From assembly GCA_016937725.1 (NCBI GenBank), contig JAFGVZ010000040.1, forward strand, positions 1 through 13,540: a stretch of 13,540 bases of DNA. The letters run 5' to 3'. The position numbers and the translations under genes are program-made. Source of the DNA: Paracoccaceae bacterium (GTDB lineage: Bacteria > Pseudomonadota > Alphaproteobacteria > Rhodobacterales > Rhodobacteraceae). This document shows, in pieces, positions 1-8,079 of the stretch (positions are counted from its first letter, which is position 1; each line of letters starts with the position of its first letter). Below the pieces are notes generated by a model. It searched no databases. It was not told where the DNA came from and saw nothing but the letters and a program-made list of their open reading frames with translations.

Positions 1-446
1 CCCTTGTCCATGATCTCGGCGCGCTGGGCGTCGCTCAGGCCGGGCCACATGCTGTCCTCGGTAAAGTCGGGCGCGGCGGCAATACCTACCAGCGCGTGCA
101 CCCGCTCTGGTATGGCGCGCGCCAAAAGCAGCGCGATCCACCCTCCCATGGATGACCCGACCAGCACTTGCGGCCCCTCTGTCAGCGCGGTGAGCGCGGC
201 CATGGCATCCGCCGCCCAATCACCAATACAGCCATCGGTAAAGGCGCCAGAGCTTTCCCCATGTCCCGAATAGTCAAACCGCAGGAAAGCGCGACCCTGC
301 GCGCGTGCCCAGTCCTCTAGCCACACGGCCTTGGTGCCGGACATGTCCGACATGAACCCGCCCAAAAAGACAATGCCGGGGCCGCGCCCGTCGGACTTGT
401 GATAGGCCAGTCTGCGGCCTGTGTCAGTGCTCAGATACTCAACCAT
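1..446 (-). CDS. Alpha/beta hydrolase, ABHD10-like (3' end beyond the window)
   Basis: The visible 148 residues are the N-terminal part of an alpha/beta-hydrolase-fold serine esterase or thioesterase. The nucleophile elbow GSSMGG lies at residues 97-102, with Ser99 as the expected nucleophile. An oxyanion-loop stretch LGGFMSDMSGTKA (residues 28-40) and FDYSGHGESSG (57-67) are characteristic of the ABHD10/prolyl-oligopeptidase-like group. The catalytic Asp and His would lie off the left edge, so activity cannot be confirmed. The ATG at 446 overlaps the TGA of the upstream transporter gene within ATGGTTGA (8 bases), and AGAGGA lies a short distance upstream. This points to translational coupling and a common transcript with the transporter. 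There is no signal peptide, so the enzyme is probably cytoplasmic. Mammalian ABHD10 is a mitochondrial acyl-protein thioesterase; the bacterial substrate is unknown. Confidence 0.88.
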   Translation of the reverse strand, partial: MVEYLSTDTGRRLAYHKSDGRGPGIVFLGGFMSDMSGTKAVWLEDWARAQGRAFLRFDYSGHGESSGAFTDGCIGDWAADAMAALTALTEGPQVLVGSSMGGWIALLLARAIPERVHALVGIAAAPDFTEDSMWPGLSDAQRAEIMDK

Positions 447-1734
447 CGCCCAATTCCTCTAACCCGTAAGCCACCCACGCCCCGCTCAACGCCATCAGCG
501 CGAACAGCGCCAGCGTCAATTCCGCCCCGCCCAAAGCGGCCAATGCGCCGGACACGCCGCTGGCCAGCAGGATCACCCCGATCACGGTATTCGCAATCGC
601 AGTGTAGATCGCGCGGCGGTCGGGCGGGGCCATGTCCACGATGTAGGTGGACCGCCCCAGCCGCACGCCCTGATGCGCCACCATCAACCCGAACAGCGCC
701 AGTGGCATGGCCCAGAGCGTTCCGGCCAGCCCCAACGCCACGAATAGCAGTGCCAGCCCCATAGAGGCCGCACCGCTTACCCCCGTCAGCACCAGCACCA
801 TGCGTGAAGACCGGTCCGCCAGCCGCCCCCAGACATAGCTGGATGCCAGCGCGGCCAAGGCGCTGGCCAACACCAACGCCCCCAAGCCTTGCAGCGCGTC
901 GTTGCCCGAAGCCAGCACCACGAACCAAGGGGGGGCCAGTGCGGTCGCGGTCAACAGCCCGCGCGCGATGATGAACCGTGCAAGGCCCGCGTCTTCGCGT
1001 AGGTAGCGCAGGTTGGCCAGCGCCGCTGCCGCGCCATTGCCGCCGCCCTCGGTTTTGCCCGGTTCCTCTTGTAGGCCTGCGAAGACCACGCCCGCCATGA
1101 CCCAAGCAATCGCCGCCGCGATCAGCGCGCCTGTGACAATGGCAAAGCGCGCCTCGGCCAGCCAGATCAGCGCCAGCGCGAAGGCCAGCCCCACGCCCGC
1201 CGCCCATGTCCCCGCCAGCCCCGTTACGGTGCCGCGCTGGCCCTTGGCGACGGTCTTGCCCAACACGTCCTTGTAGGCGACCGACGCGACCGAGCGGGAC
1301 ACTGCGAGAAGCGCCAGCCCCAGTAGGATCAGCACGCCAGCCATGGTGCCGGTGCTGGTCAGCGCCGCCAAGGCGATTACCGCCGCGCCGGCGCCTTGCC
1401 CCAAGGCTGCCCCCGCCCATGCCCATTTGCGCCGCGCCATGGCGCGGATGCGCTCGGCGGTGAAGAGTTGCGGCAACAGCGCCCCCGCCTCTCGGATCGG
1501 CACCAGAAAGCCGATCATCGCGGCAGGCGCGCCAAGATGCGTCATCAGCCAAGACAGAACCAGCTTTGGGTCCACCAGCCCGTCGGCGGATTTGTTCAGC
1601 CCCAAGGCCAGCGCGTGGCGCAGAAAGCTGCCGGGCTGCGCCTTGCAGGCAGTCTCTGATATGTCGCGGCAGATGCGGCCCTCATCCTCGGAGGACAGCA
1701 TGTCATAGGCAATCTGAACTGCGGGTCGGGTCAT
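439..1734 (-). CDS. MFS-type membrane transporter
   Basis: This is a 431-residue polytopic membrane protein. After a hydrophilic N-terminal stretch of about 50 residues come roughly 10-12 hydrophobic segments. The second half holds an MFS motif-A-like loop, WGRLADRSSRM (about residues 302-312), the usual cytoplasmic-loop signature of the major facilitator superfamily. The length fits the family. No substrate can be read from the sequence. The start at 1734 is supported by AAGGAGAG seven to eight bases upstream (complement of 1738-1745). The stop overlaps the start of the alpha/beta hydrolase, so the two are probably co-expressed. Its promoter should lie in the 117-base gap shared with the divergent thrS. 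A second, longer-looking reading in another frame of the same strand is Arg/Gly-rich and is a shadow. Confidence 0.85.
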   Translation of the reverse strand: MTRPAVQIAYDMLSSEDEGRICRDISETACKAQPGSFLRHALALGLNKSADGLVDPKLVLSWLMTHLGAPAAMIGFLVPIREAGALLPQLFTAERIRAMARRKWAWAGAALGQGAGAAVIALAALTSTGTMAGVLILLGLALLAVSRSVASVAYKDVLGKTVAKGQRGTVTGLAGTWAAGVGLAFALALIWLAEARFAIVTGALIAAAIAWVMAGVVFAGLQEEPGKTEGGGNGAAAALANLRYLREDAGLARFIIARGLLTATALAPPWFVVLASGNDALQGLGALVLASALAALASSYVWGRLADRSSRMVLVLTGVSGAASMGLALLFVALGLAGTLWAMPLALFGLMVAHQGVRLGRSTYIVDMAPPDRRAIYTAIANTVIGVILLASGVSGALAALGGAELTLALFALMALSGAWVAYGLEELGDG

Positions 1735-1737
1735 TTG

Positions 1738-1745
1738 CTCTCCTT
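1738..1745 (-). promoter_or_regulatory. Ribosome binding site of the MFS transporter gene
   Basis: The minus strand reads AAGGAGAG just before the ATG at 1734, a near-ideal Shine-Dalgarno match that fixes this start codon. Confidence 0.75.
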
Positions 1746-1757
1746 CATGTTGCGCGC

Positions 1758-1786
1758 AGCTTGACTTTCCCCGCGCCCAAGGTCAA
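1758..1786 (-). promoter_or_regulatory. Candidate promoter for the MFS transporter and hydrolase genes
   Basis: TTGACC (1786-1781, minus strand) is a good -35 hexamer. Seventeen bases downstream lies CAAGCT (1763-1758), a poor -10 match; -10 boxes are often weak in Rhodobacter-type promoters. The call rests mostly on the -35 element and its position about 50 bases before the start codon. Confidence 0.3.
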
Positions 1787-1789
1787 ACC
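1761..1789 (+). promoter_or_regulatory. Candidate promoter for thrS
   Basis: TTGACT at 1761-1766 resembles a -35 box, but the sequence at 17-base spacing (CAAACC, 1784-1789) is a weak -10. A better -10-like hexamer, TATAAC, starts at about 1800 but has no good -35 at normal spacing. Either could serve thrS, which starts at 1852. No T-box-like leader or clear attenuator hairpin is seen in the short leader. Confidence 0.25.
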
Positions 1790-1851
1790 CTGCGCCACAT
1801 ATAACCCGCAACCGGGCGTTCCGTGGGCGCCAAACAGACGAGGACAGGCTT

Positions 1852-3798
1852 ATGGCCCAGATTTCCCTGACATTTCCCGATGGCAATGCACGCGAGTATG
1901 ACGCGGGCGTGACGGCGGCAGAGGTGGCCGAGAGCATTTCCAAATCGCTGGCCAAGAAAGCGATTTCCGCCACCGTGAACGGCGCGCATTACGACCTGCA
2001 ATGGCCGATCACGGCGGATGCCAGCATCGCCATTCACACCATGCAGGATGACGCACAGGCGCTGGAACTGATCCGGCACGATCTGGCGCATATCATGGCG
2101 CGCGCGGTGCAGGAAATCTGGCCGGATGTGAAAGTGACCATCGGCCCGGTGCGCGACAAAGGCTGGTTTTACGACTTCGACCGCGCCGAGCCGTTTGTCC
2201 CTGAGGACCTTGCCCGGATCGAAGAGCGGATGCGCAAGATCATCAACGCGCGCGAACCCGTGCGCACCGAAGTCTGGGACCGCGCCCGCGCGATTCAGCA
2301 CTACAAGGATGCGGGTGAGCCTTTCAAGGTCGAACTGATCGACCGCATCCCCGAAAATGAGCCCCTGCGGATGTATTGGCACGGGGATTGGCAAGATCTG
2401 TGCCGTGGCCCGCATTTGCAGAACACAGGCCAGGTTCCGGGCGACGCGTTCAAGCTGATGAGCATTGCCGGCGCTTATTGGCTGGGTGACAGCACGCGTC
2501 CGATGTTGCAGCGCATCTACGGCGTCGCGTTCAAGGACCGGGCCGATCTGAAAGCCCATCTGACCATGCTAGAAGAAGCGGCCAAGCGCGACCATCGCCG
2601 CCTGGGCCGCGAGATGGACCTGTTCCACATGCAGGAAGAAGCGCCGGGCCAGATTTTCTGGCACCCCAATGGCTGGACCATCTACACCACGCTGCAAGAC
2701 TACATGCGCCGCCAGCAGCGTCGGGGCGGCTATGTCGAGGTGAACACCCCGCAGGTCGTGAACCGCAAGCTGTGGGAAGCGTCGGGGCATTGGGACAATT
2801 ATCAGGAAAACATGTTCATCGTCGAAGTGGACGAGGATCATGCCCGCGAGAAAACCATCAACGCGCTGAAACCCATGAACTGCCCCTGCCATGTGCAGAT
2901 TTTCAATGTCGGCCTGAAAAGCTACCGCGACCTGCCCTTGCGCATGGCCGAGTTTGGCTCTTGCAACCGGTATGAGCCCTCGGGCGCGCTGCATGGCATT
3001 ATGCGGGTGCGCGGCTTTACGCAGGATGACGCGCATATCTTCTGTATGCCGGACCAGATCGAAGCGGAATCGAAGAAATTCATCGAATTTCTGTCGGGTA
3101 TCTATGCCGATCTTGGGTTCACGCAATGGCGCATCAAGCTGTCCACCCGGCCAGAGCAGCGCATCGGGACAGAGGAAAGCTGGGATTACGCCGAGGACGC
3201 TTTGGCCAAGGCCGTGGTCGCGGCAGGCCACACGTATGAGATTTTCGAGGGCGAAGGCGCGTTTTACGGCCCCAAGCTGGAATTCGTGCTGACCGATGCC
3301 ATCGGGCGCGACTGGCAATGCGGCACGTTGCAGGTGGACCCGAACCTGCCCGAACGTCTGGATGCCAACTATATCGGGCAGGACGGCGAAAAGCACCGCC
3401 CTGTCATGCTGCATCGCGCCGTTTTGGGGTCGTTCGAGCGGTTTATCGGCATTCTGATTGAAAACTTCGCGGGCAAACTGCCCCTGTGGCTGGCCCCGCG
3501 TCAGGTGGTGGTGGCCTCCATTGTTTCGGATGCCGACGACTACTGCCGCGAGGTGGTAGCGGCGCTGCAAGCGGCGGGCCTGCGCGCCGAGTTGGATTTG
3601 CGTAACGAAAAGATCAACTACAAGGTGCGCGAGCACTCGCTTGGCAAAGTGCCGGTGATTTTGGCGGTGGGCGCGTGCGAGGTGGACGAGCGCACGGTCT
3701 CTGTGCGCCGCTTGGGCGATACGCGGACCGAAACGCAGGCGCTGGATGCTTTGGTGGCGGAACTGGTGGCAGAGAGCACGCCGCCGGATTTGCGCTGA
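1852..3798 (+). CDS. thrS: Threonyl-tRNA synthetase
   Basis: This class II aminoacyl-tRNA synthetase charges tRNA-Thr in the cytoplasm. It has 648 residues against 642 in E. coli, with all domains in order: N-terminal TGS domain (about 1-62), the editing/SAD domain (about 65-225), the catalytic core (about 245-535) and the anticodon-binding domain (about 545-640). The zinc ligands that discriminate Thr from Val are present: Cys344 in MNCPC, His395 in DDAHIFC and His521 in MLHRAVLGS, each shifted by 10 from E. coli C334/H385/H511. Motif 2 is seen as RVRGFTQDDAH. Editing-site histidines are visible in RHDLAH (about 75-80). AGGA at 1841-1844 is well spaced before ATG 1852. The gene stands alone, between a divergent promoter region and a strong hairpin terminator. 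Confidence 0.98.
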   Translation: MAQISLTFPDGNAREYDAGVTAAEVAESISKSLAKKAISATVNGAHYDLQWPITADASIAIHTMQDDAQALELIRHDLAHIMARAVQEIWPDVKVTIGPVRDKGWFYDFDRAEPFVPEDLARIEERMRKIINAREPVRTEVWDRARAIQHYKDAGEPFKVELIDRIPENEPLRMYWHGDWQDLCRGPHLQNTGQVPGDAFKLMSIAGAYWLGDSTRPMLQRIYGVAFKDRADLKAHLTMLEEAAKRDHRRLGREMDLFHMQEEAPGQIFWHPNGWTIYTTLQDYMRRQQRRGGYVEVNTPQVVNRKLWEASGHWDNYQENMFIVEVDEDHAREKTINALKPMNCPCHVQIFNVGLKSYRDLPLRMAEFGSCNRYEPSGALHGIMRVRGFTQDDAHIFCMPDQIEAESKKFIEFLSGIYADLGFTQWRIKLSTRPEQRIGTEESWDYAEDALAKAVVAAGHTYEIFEGEGAFYGPKLEFVLTDAIGRDWQCGTLQVDPNLPERLDANYIGQDGEKHRPVMLHRAVLGSFERFIGILIENFAGKLPLWLAPRQVVVASIVSDADDYCREVVAALQAAGLRAELDLRNEKINYKVREHSLGKVPVILAVGACEVDERTVSVRRLGDTRTETQALDALVAELVAESTPPDLR

Positions 3799-3808
3799 GC
3801 GCAACGAC

Positions 3809-3835
3809 AAGGGCCGCGCGCAATCGCGGCCCTTT
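3809..3835 (+). terminator. Hairpin terminator shared by thrS and the convergent operon
   Basis: A perfect 10-base-pair stem, AAGGGCCGCG (3809-3818) with CGCGGCCCTT (3825-3834), encloses the 6-base loop CGCAAT. It starts 10 bases after the thrS stop and ends 3 bases before the stop of the convergent AEC gene. On the plus strand the stem closes with CCCTTTGCTT, and on the minus strand with CCCTTGTCGTT. The U-tract is short both ways, better for thrS. It probably acts in both directions. Confidence 0.8.
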
Positions 3836-3837
3836 GC

Positions 3838-4767
3838 TTATGGCAAGACCTGCAACCAGACCCAGCCGGTTAGCATAACAAGCCCCGTCCCGATCAACGC
3901 CGAGGACGCGGCGACCCGTTTCGCGCGCCCATACATGTTGGCAAAGACGTAAACATTCACCCCCGGCGCCATGGCGGCTGTGACCACGGCAGAGCGCAGC
4001 GCGTCGGTCGACAGCCCGAAGGCCTTGGCCAGCCCGAAGGTGATCGCCGGGTGCACCAAAAGCGACAGCGCCACAACATAGACAATCGTGCGCAAATCGC
4101 CTTCTGGCCGGTAGCGATAGAGCACCCCGCCAAGCGAAAACAGCGCCGCAGGCAAGGCCGCGCGCACCATCATATCCAGCGCGTCATCCATCACGCCCGG
4201 CACTGGCAGGCCGGACAGGTTCACCGCAAAGCCCAAGGCGATGGCAATCACCAGCGCGTTATGGAACATGGCGCTGAACACGCGGCGGGCGGTATCACGC
4301 AAGCGCCCGCCGCGATTGCGCATCATCTCCATCGTGGTAATGCCAATGGCGTAGCAGATGGGCGAATGCAGTGCGATAATGGCGTAATTCGCGGCCAGAG
4401 CATCGGGGCCGTAAGCGCGTTCCGAAATCGGCAGGCCCAGCAGCACCGTGTTGGAAAAGAGCGCGACAAAGCCGATGGCGACGCAATCTTCCCAGTCGCG
4501 TTTGAACAGCACCCGCGCGCCCGCGAAACCAAGCGCGAAACTGATGACAGCGCCCGCGTAGAAACTGACCAGCAAACGCCAGTCGAAGTCTTGCCCAAGG
4601 TCCAGCCGGGAAATGGCGGCAAACAACAGGCAGGGAATGGCGAAGGTCTGGGTAAACCAGACCACGCCGTCTACCTGAGCGTCGGAAATCAGGTCGCGCC
4701 AGCGGGCAAAATAGCCAAAGCCGATCACCAGAAAGACCGGCAGGATGACATCGGCCAAAGCCTGCAT
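3838..4767 (-). CDS. AEC-family transporter (auxin efflux carrier/malonate permease type)
   Basis: This 309-residue protein is made almost wholly of hydrophobic segments (about ten), arranged as two similar halves, as in the AEC family. Family-typical stretches include the opening ILPVFLVIGFGYFAR, FTQTFAIPCLLFAAIS (about 38-54), FSNTVLLGLPISE (about 103-116, the N-x-G-LP motif) and the late AAMAPGVNVYVFAN. AEC proteins are secondary carriers for small organic anions such as malonate or malate; the substrate here is unknown. It is the last gene of the seven-gene operon: its ATG at 4767 follows the TAA of the metallo-hydrolase (4771-4769) by one base, implying coupled translation. Its stop lies at the shared hairpin terminator. 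It is the member least obviously tied to the operon's housekeeping theme. Confidence 0.9.
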   Translation of the reverse strand: MQALADVILPVFLVIGFGYFARWRDLISDAQVDGVVWFTQTFAIPCLLFAAISRLDLGQDFDWRLLVSFYAGAVISFALGFAGARVLFKRDWEDCVAIGFVALFSNTVLLGLPISERAYGPDALAANYAIIALHSPICYAIGITTMEMMRNRGGRLRDTARRVFSAMFHNALVIAIALGFAVNLSGLPVPGVMDDALDMMVRAALPAALFSLGGVLYRYRPEGDLRTIVYVVALSLLVHPAITFGLAKAFGLSTDALRSAVVTAAMAPGVNVYVFANMYGRAKRVAASSALIGTGLVMLTGWVWLQVLP

Positions 4768-4768
4768 G

Positions 4769-5566
4769 TTAAAGCGCCAAGGTCACGGTCATCCCGTCAT
4801 AGGCCGGGGTGACATGGGGCGGGGTTTCCGCCGCGACCGTCGCATAATCAAGGTCCAGATGCATGTTGGTCAGCACCGCGCGCGCCGGCTTGGCGCGGGC
4901 GATCCAATCCAGCGTCAGGTCCAGATGGGCATGGGTCGGGTGCGGTGTGCGGCGCAAAGCGTCGATGATCCAGACCTCCAGCCCCTCCAGCAAGGGCCAG
5001 CTTTCGTCGTAGATGCCGACCACATCGGGGCAATAGGCCAGACCGCCCACGCGGAAGCCAAGCGCGTCGATCCCGCCATGGTTCAGCCGGATCGGATGCA
5101 GGGTCAGCGGGCCGCCCAGCCCGTCAATGGTGAAGGCCCCGTCAATGCTGTTCATGCCCAGAATGGGCGGATACGGCGAGTTCGGCGGCTGGATGAAAGC
5201 ATACCCAAAGCGCGACAAAAGCGAGTCCTGCGTTGCGCCATCGGCCCAGACCGGCAGCTTCTCGCGCATGTTAAAGACGATCTGGCGCAGGTCATCCAGT
5301 CCGTGCACATGGTCGGCATGGGCATGGGTGTAAACCACTGCATCCAGCCGCCCGACGCCTGCACCCAGCAATTGATCGCGCATGTCGGGGCCTGAATCGA
5401 TCAGCACTTGTGTGGCCCCTTCCGGCCCGATCCGTTCCAGCAATAGCGAGCAGCGGCGACGGCGGTTGCGGGGGTTTTCGGGGTCGCATTCGCCCCAATG
5501 CCCGCCCAAGCGCGGCACCCCGCCAGACGACCCGCAGCCTAAGATCGTGGCGCGCAAGTGTGCCAT
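4769..5566 (-). CDS. PhnP-like metallo-beta-lactamase-fold phosphodiesterase
   Basis: This 265-residue MBL-fold hydrolase carries the metal motif HAHADH at 81-86 (His81, His83, Asp85, His86). The other expected ligands are His163 (LNHGG), Asp181 (CPDVV) and His236 (NMHLD). This set matches the two-metal site of E. coli PhnP, a 5-phosphoribosyl 1,2-cyclic phosphate phosphodiesterase. The opening ILGCGSSGGVPRLG and the NRRRRCS stretch are typical of the PhnP-like subgroup found beside tatD. No phn (C-P lyase) genes are present, so a phosphonate role is not supported; the cyclic phosphate or nucleotide substrate is unknown. The start ATG shares one base with the TGA of tatD (TGATG). A related reading would be a general MBL hydrolase. 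Confidence 0.9.
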   Translation of the reverse strand: MAHLRATILGCGSSGGVPRLGGHWGECDPENPRNRRRRCSLLLERIGPEGATQVLIDSGPDMRDQLLGAGVGRLDAVVYTHAHADHVHGLDDLRQIVFNMREKLPVWADGATQDSLLSRFGYAFIQPPNSPYPPILGMNSIDGAFTIDGLGGPLTLHPIRLNHGGIDALGFRVGGLAYCPDVVGIYDESWPLLEGLEVWIIDALRRTPHPTHAHLDLTLDWIARAKPARAVLTNMHLDLDYATVAAETPPHVTPAYDGMTVTLAL

Positions 5567-6354
5567 CAGACCACCGCCTTCCAGAACAGGCGGTCGAAAT
5601 TGGCGCTGGTCTGGGCGGCGAAGGCGGCCTCGGTCATGCCGAACACCTCTGCGCCCACGCGGGCGGTATGGGCGGTGTAGGCCGGTTCATTGCGGCGGCC
5701 CCGGTGTGGTGGCGGGGCCAGGTAGGGCGCGTCGGTTTCGACCAGAATACGGTCCGCGGGGGCGGATGCGAAAATCGCGCGCAAATCCGCGCTGCGCGGG
5801 AAGGCGGCGATGCCCGACATGGACAGGTAGAAGCCAAGGTCGAGCGTGGCTTGTGCGAGCGTGGCGCTGCTGGAAAAGCAATGCATCACGCAGGTATAAG
5901 CCCCTGCGCGGTGTTCTTCGGTCAGAATACGCGCCATATCCTCATCTGCGTCGCGGGCGTGGATGATCAGCGGCAGTTTGGTCTGGCGCGCAGCCTCTAT
6001 GTGAATGCGCAGGCTTTCGGCCTGCACTGCCGCACTTTCGGCGGTGTAATGGTAATCCAGCCCCGTTTCGCCAATGCCGACCATCTTGGGGTGCGCAGCC
6101 AGCGCAACCAACTCTGCCACCGTGACCATGGGTTCCTTGGCCACGCTCATCGGGTGGGTGCCCGCGGCGAAAAACACGCTGTCATGCGCCTCGGCAATCG
6201 CCTGGACCTTGGGCAGTGCTGAAAGCTTGGTGCAGATCGTGACCATGCGCGTGACGCCCGCTGCATGGGCGCGGCCGATCACGGCCTCATGCTCGCCATC
6301 GAAATCGGGGAAATCGAGGTGGCAATGGCTGTCAACAAGCTGCGGCTGGGTCAT
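5566..6354 (-). CDS. tatD: TatD-family metal-dependent hydrolase/DNase
   Basis: This 262-residue TIM-barrel hydrolase has all family metal ligands: His10 and His12 (DSHCHLDF), Glu96 (GIGETGLDYH), His132 (IIHARDA), His158 (VMHCFS) and Asp208 (ETDAPYL). The length matches the TatD/YcfH group. E. coli TatD is a 3'-5' exonuclease acting on single-stranded DNA and RNA, with roles in oxidative-damage repair; the YcfH type, often next to holB, is less defined. The start overlaps the holB stop by 4 bases (ATGA). The gene sits between the clamp-loader gene and the PhnP-like hydrolase, a widely conserved order in proteobacteria. It could equally be named ycfH-like; the exact subfamily was not tested. 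Confidence 0.94.
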   Translation of the reverse strand: MTQPQLVDSHCHLDFPDFDGEHEAVIGRAHAAGVTRMVTICTKLSALPKVQAIAEAHDSVFFAAGTHPMSVAKEPMVTVAELVALAAHPKMVGIGETGLDYHYTAESAAVQAESLRIHIEAARQTKLPLIIHARDADEDMARILTEEHRAGAYTCVMHCFSSSATLAQATLDLGFYLSMSGIAAFPRSADLRAIFASAPADRILVETDAPYLAPPPHRGRRNEPAYTAHTARVGAEVFGMTEAAFAAQTSANFDRLFWKAVV

Positions 6355-7454
6355 GCACTCTGTCCCAATACGGGGCGTAACCCCTCTTCGGTTTTCAGCA
6401 CCATATCCAGCACCAGCGCGGCAGGGTCAAGGTTGACCGCGCGCCCGTGGCGGGCGCGGGCCGACAGCGTTGGGGCCAGTTCCGCCAAAACTTGCGCCGC
6501 CTGTTGGTGGGGCGCGATGCGTGAGAGTAACGCGGCCTCGCCCGCCACCGCCTCTGGCCCCGGACCCATGATTCCTGCGCGCGCTGCCCGCGCCATGAAC
6601 AGGTCGAACAGGCGCAGGAACAGGGCGAAGCGGCTCTCGTTGCCCTTGCCGGTCATGGAGTCGGCCAGTCGCAGCGCCCGCGCCCGGTCCATGCGGGGCA
6701 GGGTGGCGAAGAGCGCAACCAGTTCGGCATATATTTCGGCCCCGCCGCCAAGCGCCAGTTCTACTGCCTGGCCCACCGACCCGCCCGACAGTTCCGCCAG
6801 CGTGGCCGGGTTGCCCTCGACCCCGGCTTGGGTCAGGGCGGCGGCGAAATCGTCTGGGCCAAGGGCCGACAGCCGCAGATCCCGGCAGCGCGAGCGGATC
6901 GTGGGCAATAGCCGCGAGGGCTGATGCGCGACCAGCAACAATGTGGCATTGGCGGGCGGCTCTTCCAACGCTTTCAGCAGCGCGTTGGCGGCGTTGGTGT
7001 TCATCTCGTCCGCCGCATCGACAATGACCACGCGCTGACCGCCATCGGCCGCCGACAGGCCGAAAAACCCGTGCAGGCGGCGCATCACATCGACCGTGAT
7101 GTCGCGCCGCAGATTGCCCTTGTCGTCCAGCCCACGCCGAATGACCAACAGCCCGCCATCTGCGCCCGCGCGCAAGCGGCGCACGGTCGGGTGATCTTCG
7201 GGCACGTCCAGCGTGTCGGGCGGGCCGAACATGCCGCCGCCGTCACCCGCCAGCAGAAACCGCGCAATCCGCCATGCAAGCGTGGCTTTGCCGACGCCCA
7301 TAGGGCCAGACAGCAACCACGCATGGTGCATCCGGCCAGAGCCAAAAGCTTGCAGGAAGGCGGCTTCGGCGGCACCTTGGCCTAACAGCAAAGGCGTGGC
7401 ACAGGGATGCGGCGCTCCCTCGCGCTGGTCAGGCAAGTCCGGTGCGTCGCTCAT
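6351..7454 (-). CDS. holB: DNA polymerase III, delta' subunit (clamp loader)
   Basis: This 367-residue AAA+ protein is the stator subunit of the replication clamp loader, working with delta, tau/gamma and the beta clamp. It has an HHAWLLSGP start to the fold, a Walker A-like P-loop GPMGVGKAT (50-58), a Walker B-like VVIVDAADEMN (142-152), a conserved NALLKALEEPP segment and the SRC sensor motif (188-190). The P-loop looks intact, and the four-cysteine zinc module of E. coli delta' is absent, as is common in alphaproteobacterial versions. It is translationally coupled on both sides by 4-base ATGA overlaps, with tmk before it and tatD after it. The tmk-holB adjacency is itself strong support. 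Confidence 0.95.
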   Translation of the reverse strand: MSDAPDLPDQREGAPHPCATPLLLGQGAAEAAFLQAFGSGRMHHAWLLSGPMGVGKATLAWRIARFLLAGDGGGMFGPPDTLDVPEDHPTVRRLRAGADGGLLVIRRGLDDKGNLRRDITVDVMRRLHGFFGLSAADGGQRVVIVDAADEMNTNAANALLKALEEPPANATLLLVAHQPSRLLPTIRSRCRDLRLSALGPDDFAAALTQAGVEGNPATLAELSGGSVGQAVELALGGGAEIYAELVALFATLPRMDRARALRLADSMTGKGNESRFALFLRLFDLFMARAARAGIMGPGPEAVAGEAALLSRIAPHQQAAQVLAELAPTLSARARHGRAVNLDPAALVLDMVLKTEEGLRPVLGQSA

Positions 7455-8077
7455 GGCAGATGCGCCTTGACCCGCGCGGCCACGTCCTGCGCAATCACCT
7501 CTGGCGCGCGCGCGCCGTCAATGATCTGCACACGGGTTGGATATTCCCGCGCCAAGGCCAGAAACCCCGCGCGCAAGGCTTCCTGAAACCCAAGGCCCAA
7601 TTCCTCGAACCGGTCCTCGCCCGAGCGCCGGGCCAGACCGCGCTCAAGGGCGGCGCGCGCATCCATGTCGATGACGAAAGTCAGGTCTGGCTCCACCCCG
7701 ATGACCAGATCGTGCAGCCGGTCCACCAGCGGGCGCAGGCTGGCGCGGGCCACGCCCTGATAGACGCGTGTTGAGTCGGCGAAACGGTCGCTGACGACCA
7801 CCGCACCACGGTCCAAAGCAGGCTGGATCGTGCGTTCCAGATGGTCGCGCCGTGCGGCGTTGAACAAAAGGATTTCAGTTTCCGCCGACCAGCGCGCCGG
7901 GTCGCCTTCGACCAGCAGGCGGCGGATGGCTTCGGCCCCCGGTGCGCCGCCCGGTTCGCGCGTGGCGACCACGTCACGGCCTGCCGCGGCCAAATGCTCT
8001 GCCAGCAGCCTTGCTTGGGTGGATTTGCCGCTTCCGTCTATACCCTCGAAGCTGATGAACAGGCCGCGCGCGCCCAT
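7451..8077 (-). CDS. tmk: Thymidylate kinase
   Basis: This 208-residue P-loop kinase converts dTMP to dTDP with ATP, the step that feeds dTTP synthesis in the cytoplasm. Motifs seen are the P-loop EGIDGSGKST (11-20), TREPGG (39-44) for dTMP binding, SDRFADS (about 96-102, the DR(F/Y) motif), YQG (106-108) and a basic LID segment around RRSGEDRFEELG. Basic residues in the LID resemble the E. coli (type II) enzyme rather than the yeast type. The length is standard. The ATG at 8077 follows the carboxypeptidase stop (8082-8080) by two bases, and the stop overlaps the holB start as ATGA, so it sits inside a coupled operon. Confidence 0.97.
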   Translation of the reverse strand: MGARGLFISFEGIDGSGKSTQARLLAEHLAAAGRDVVATREPGGAPGAEAIRRLLVEGDPARWSAETEILLFNAARRDHLERTIQPALDRGAVVVSDRFADSTRVYQGVARASLRPLVDRLHDLVIGVEPDLTFVIDMDARAALERGLARRSGEDRFEELGLGFQEALRAGFLALAREYPTRVQIIDGARAPEVIAQDVAARVKAHLP

Positions 8078-8079
8078 TC

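Noticed and set aside
431..1552. 373-residue Arg/Gly-rich frame on the same strand as the MFS gene
   Set aside because: A shifted frame of the transporter. The other frame has the membrane segments, the motif-A loop and the Shine-Dalgarno sequence.
2569..3810. 413-residue open frame antisense to thrS
   Set aside because: It mirrors the codon structure of a certain gene, is rich in His/Arg/Gln and lacks any recognisable motif or ribosome binding site. It is a high-GC shadow.
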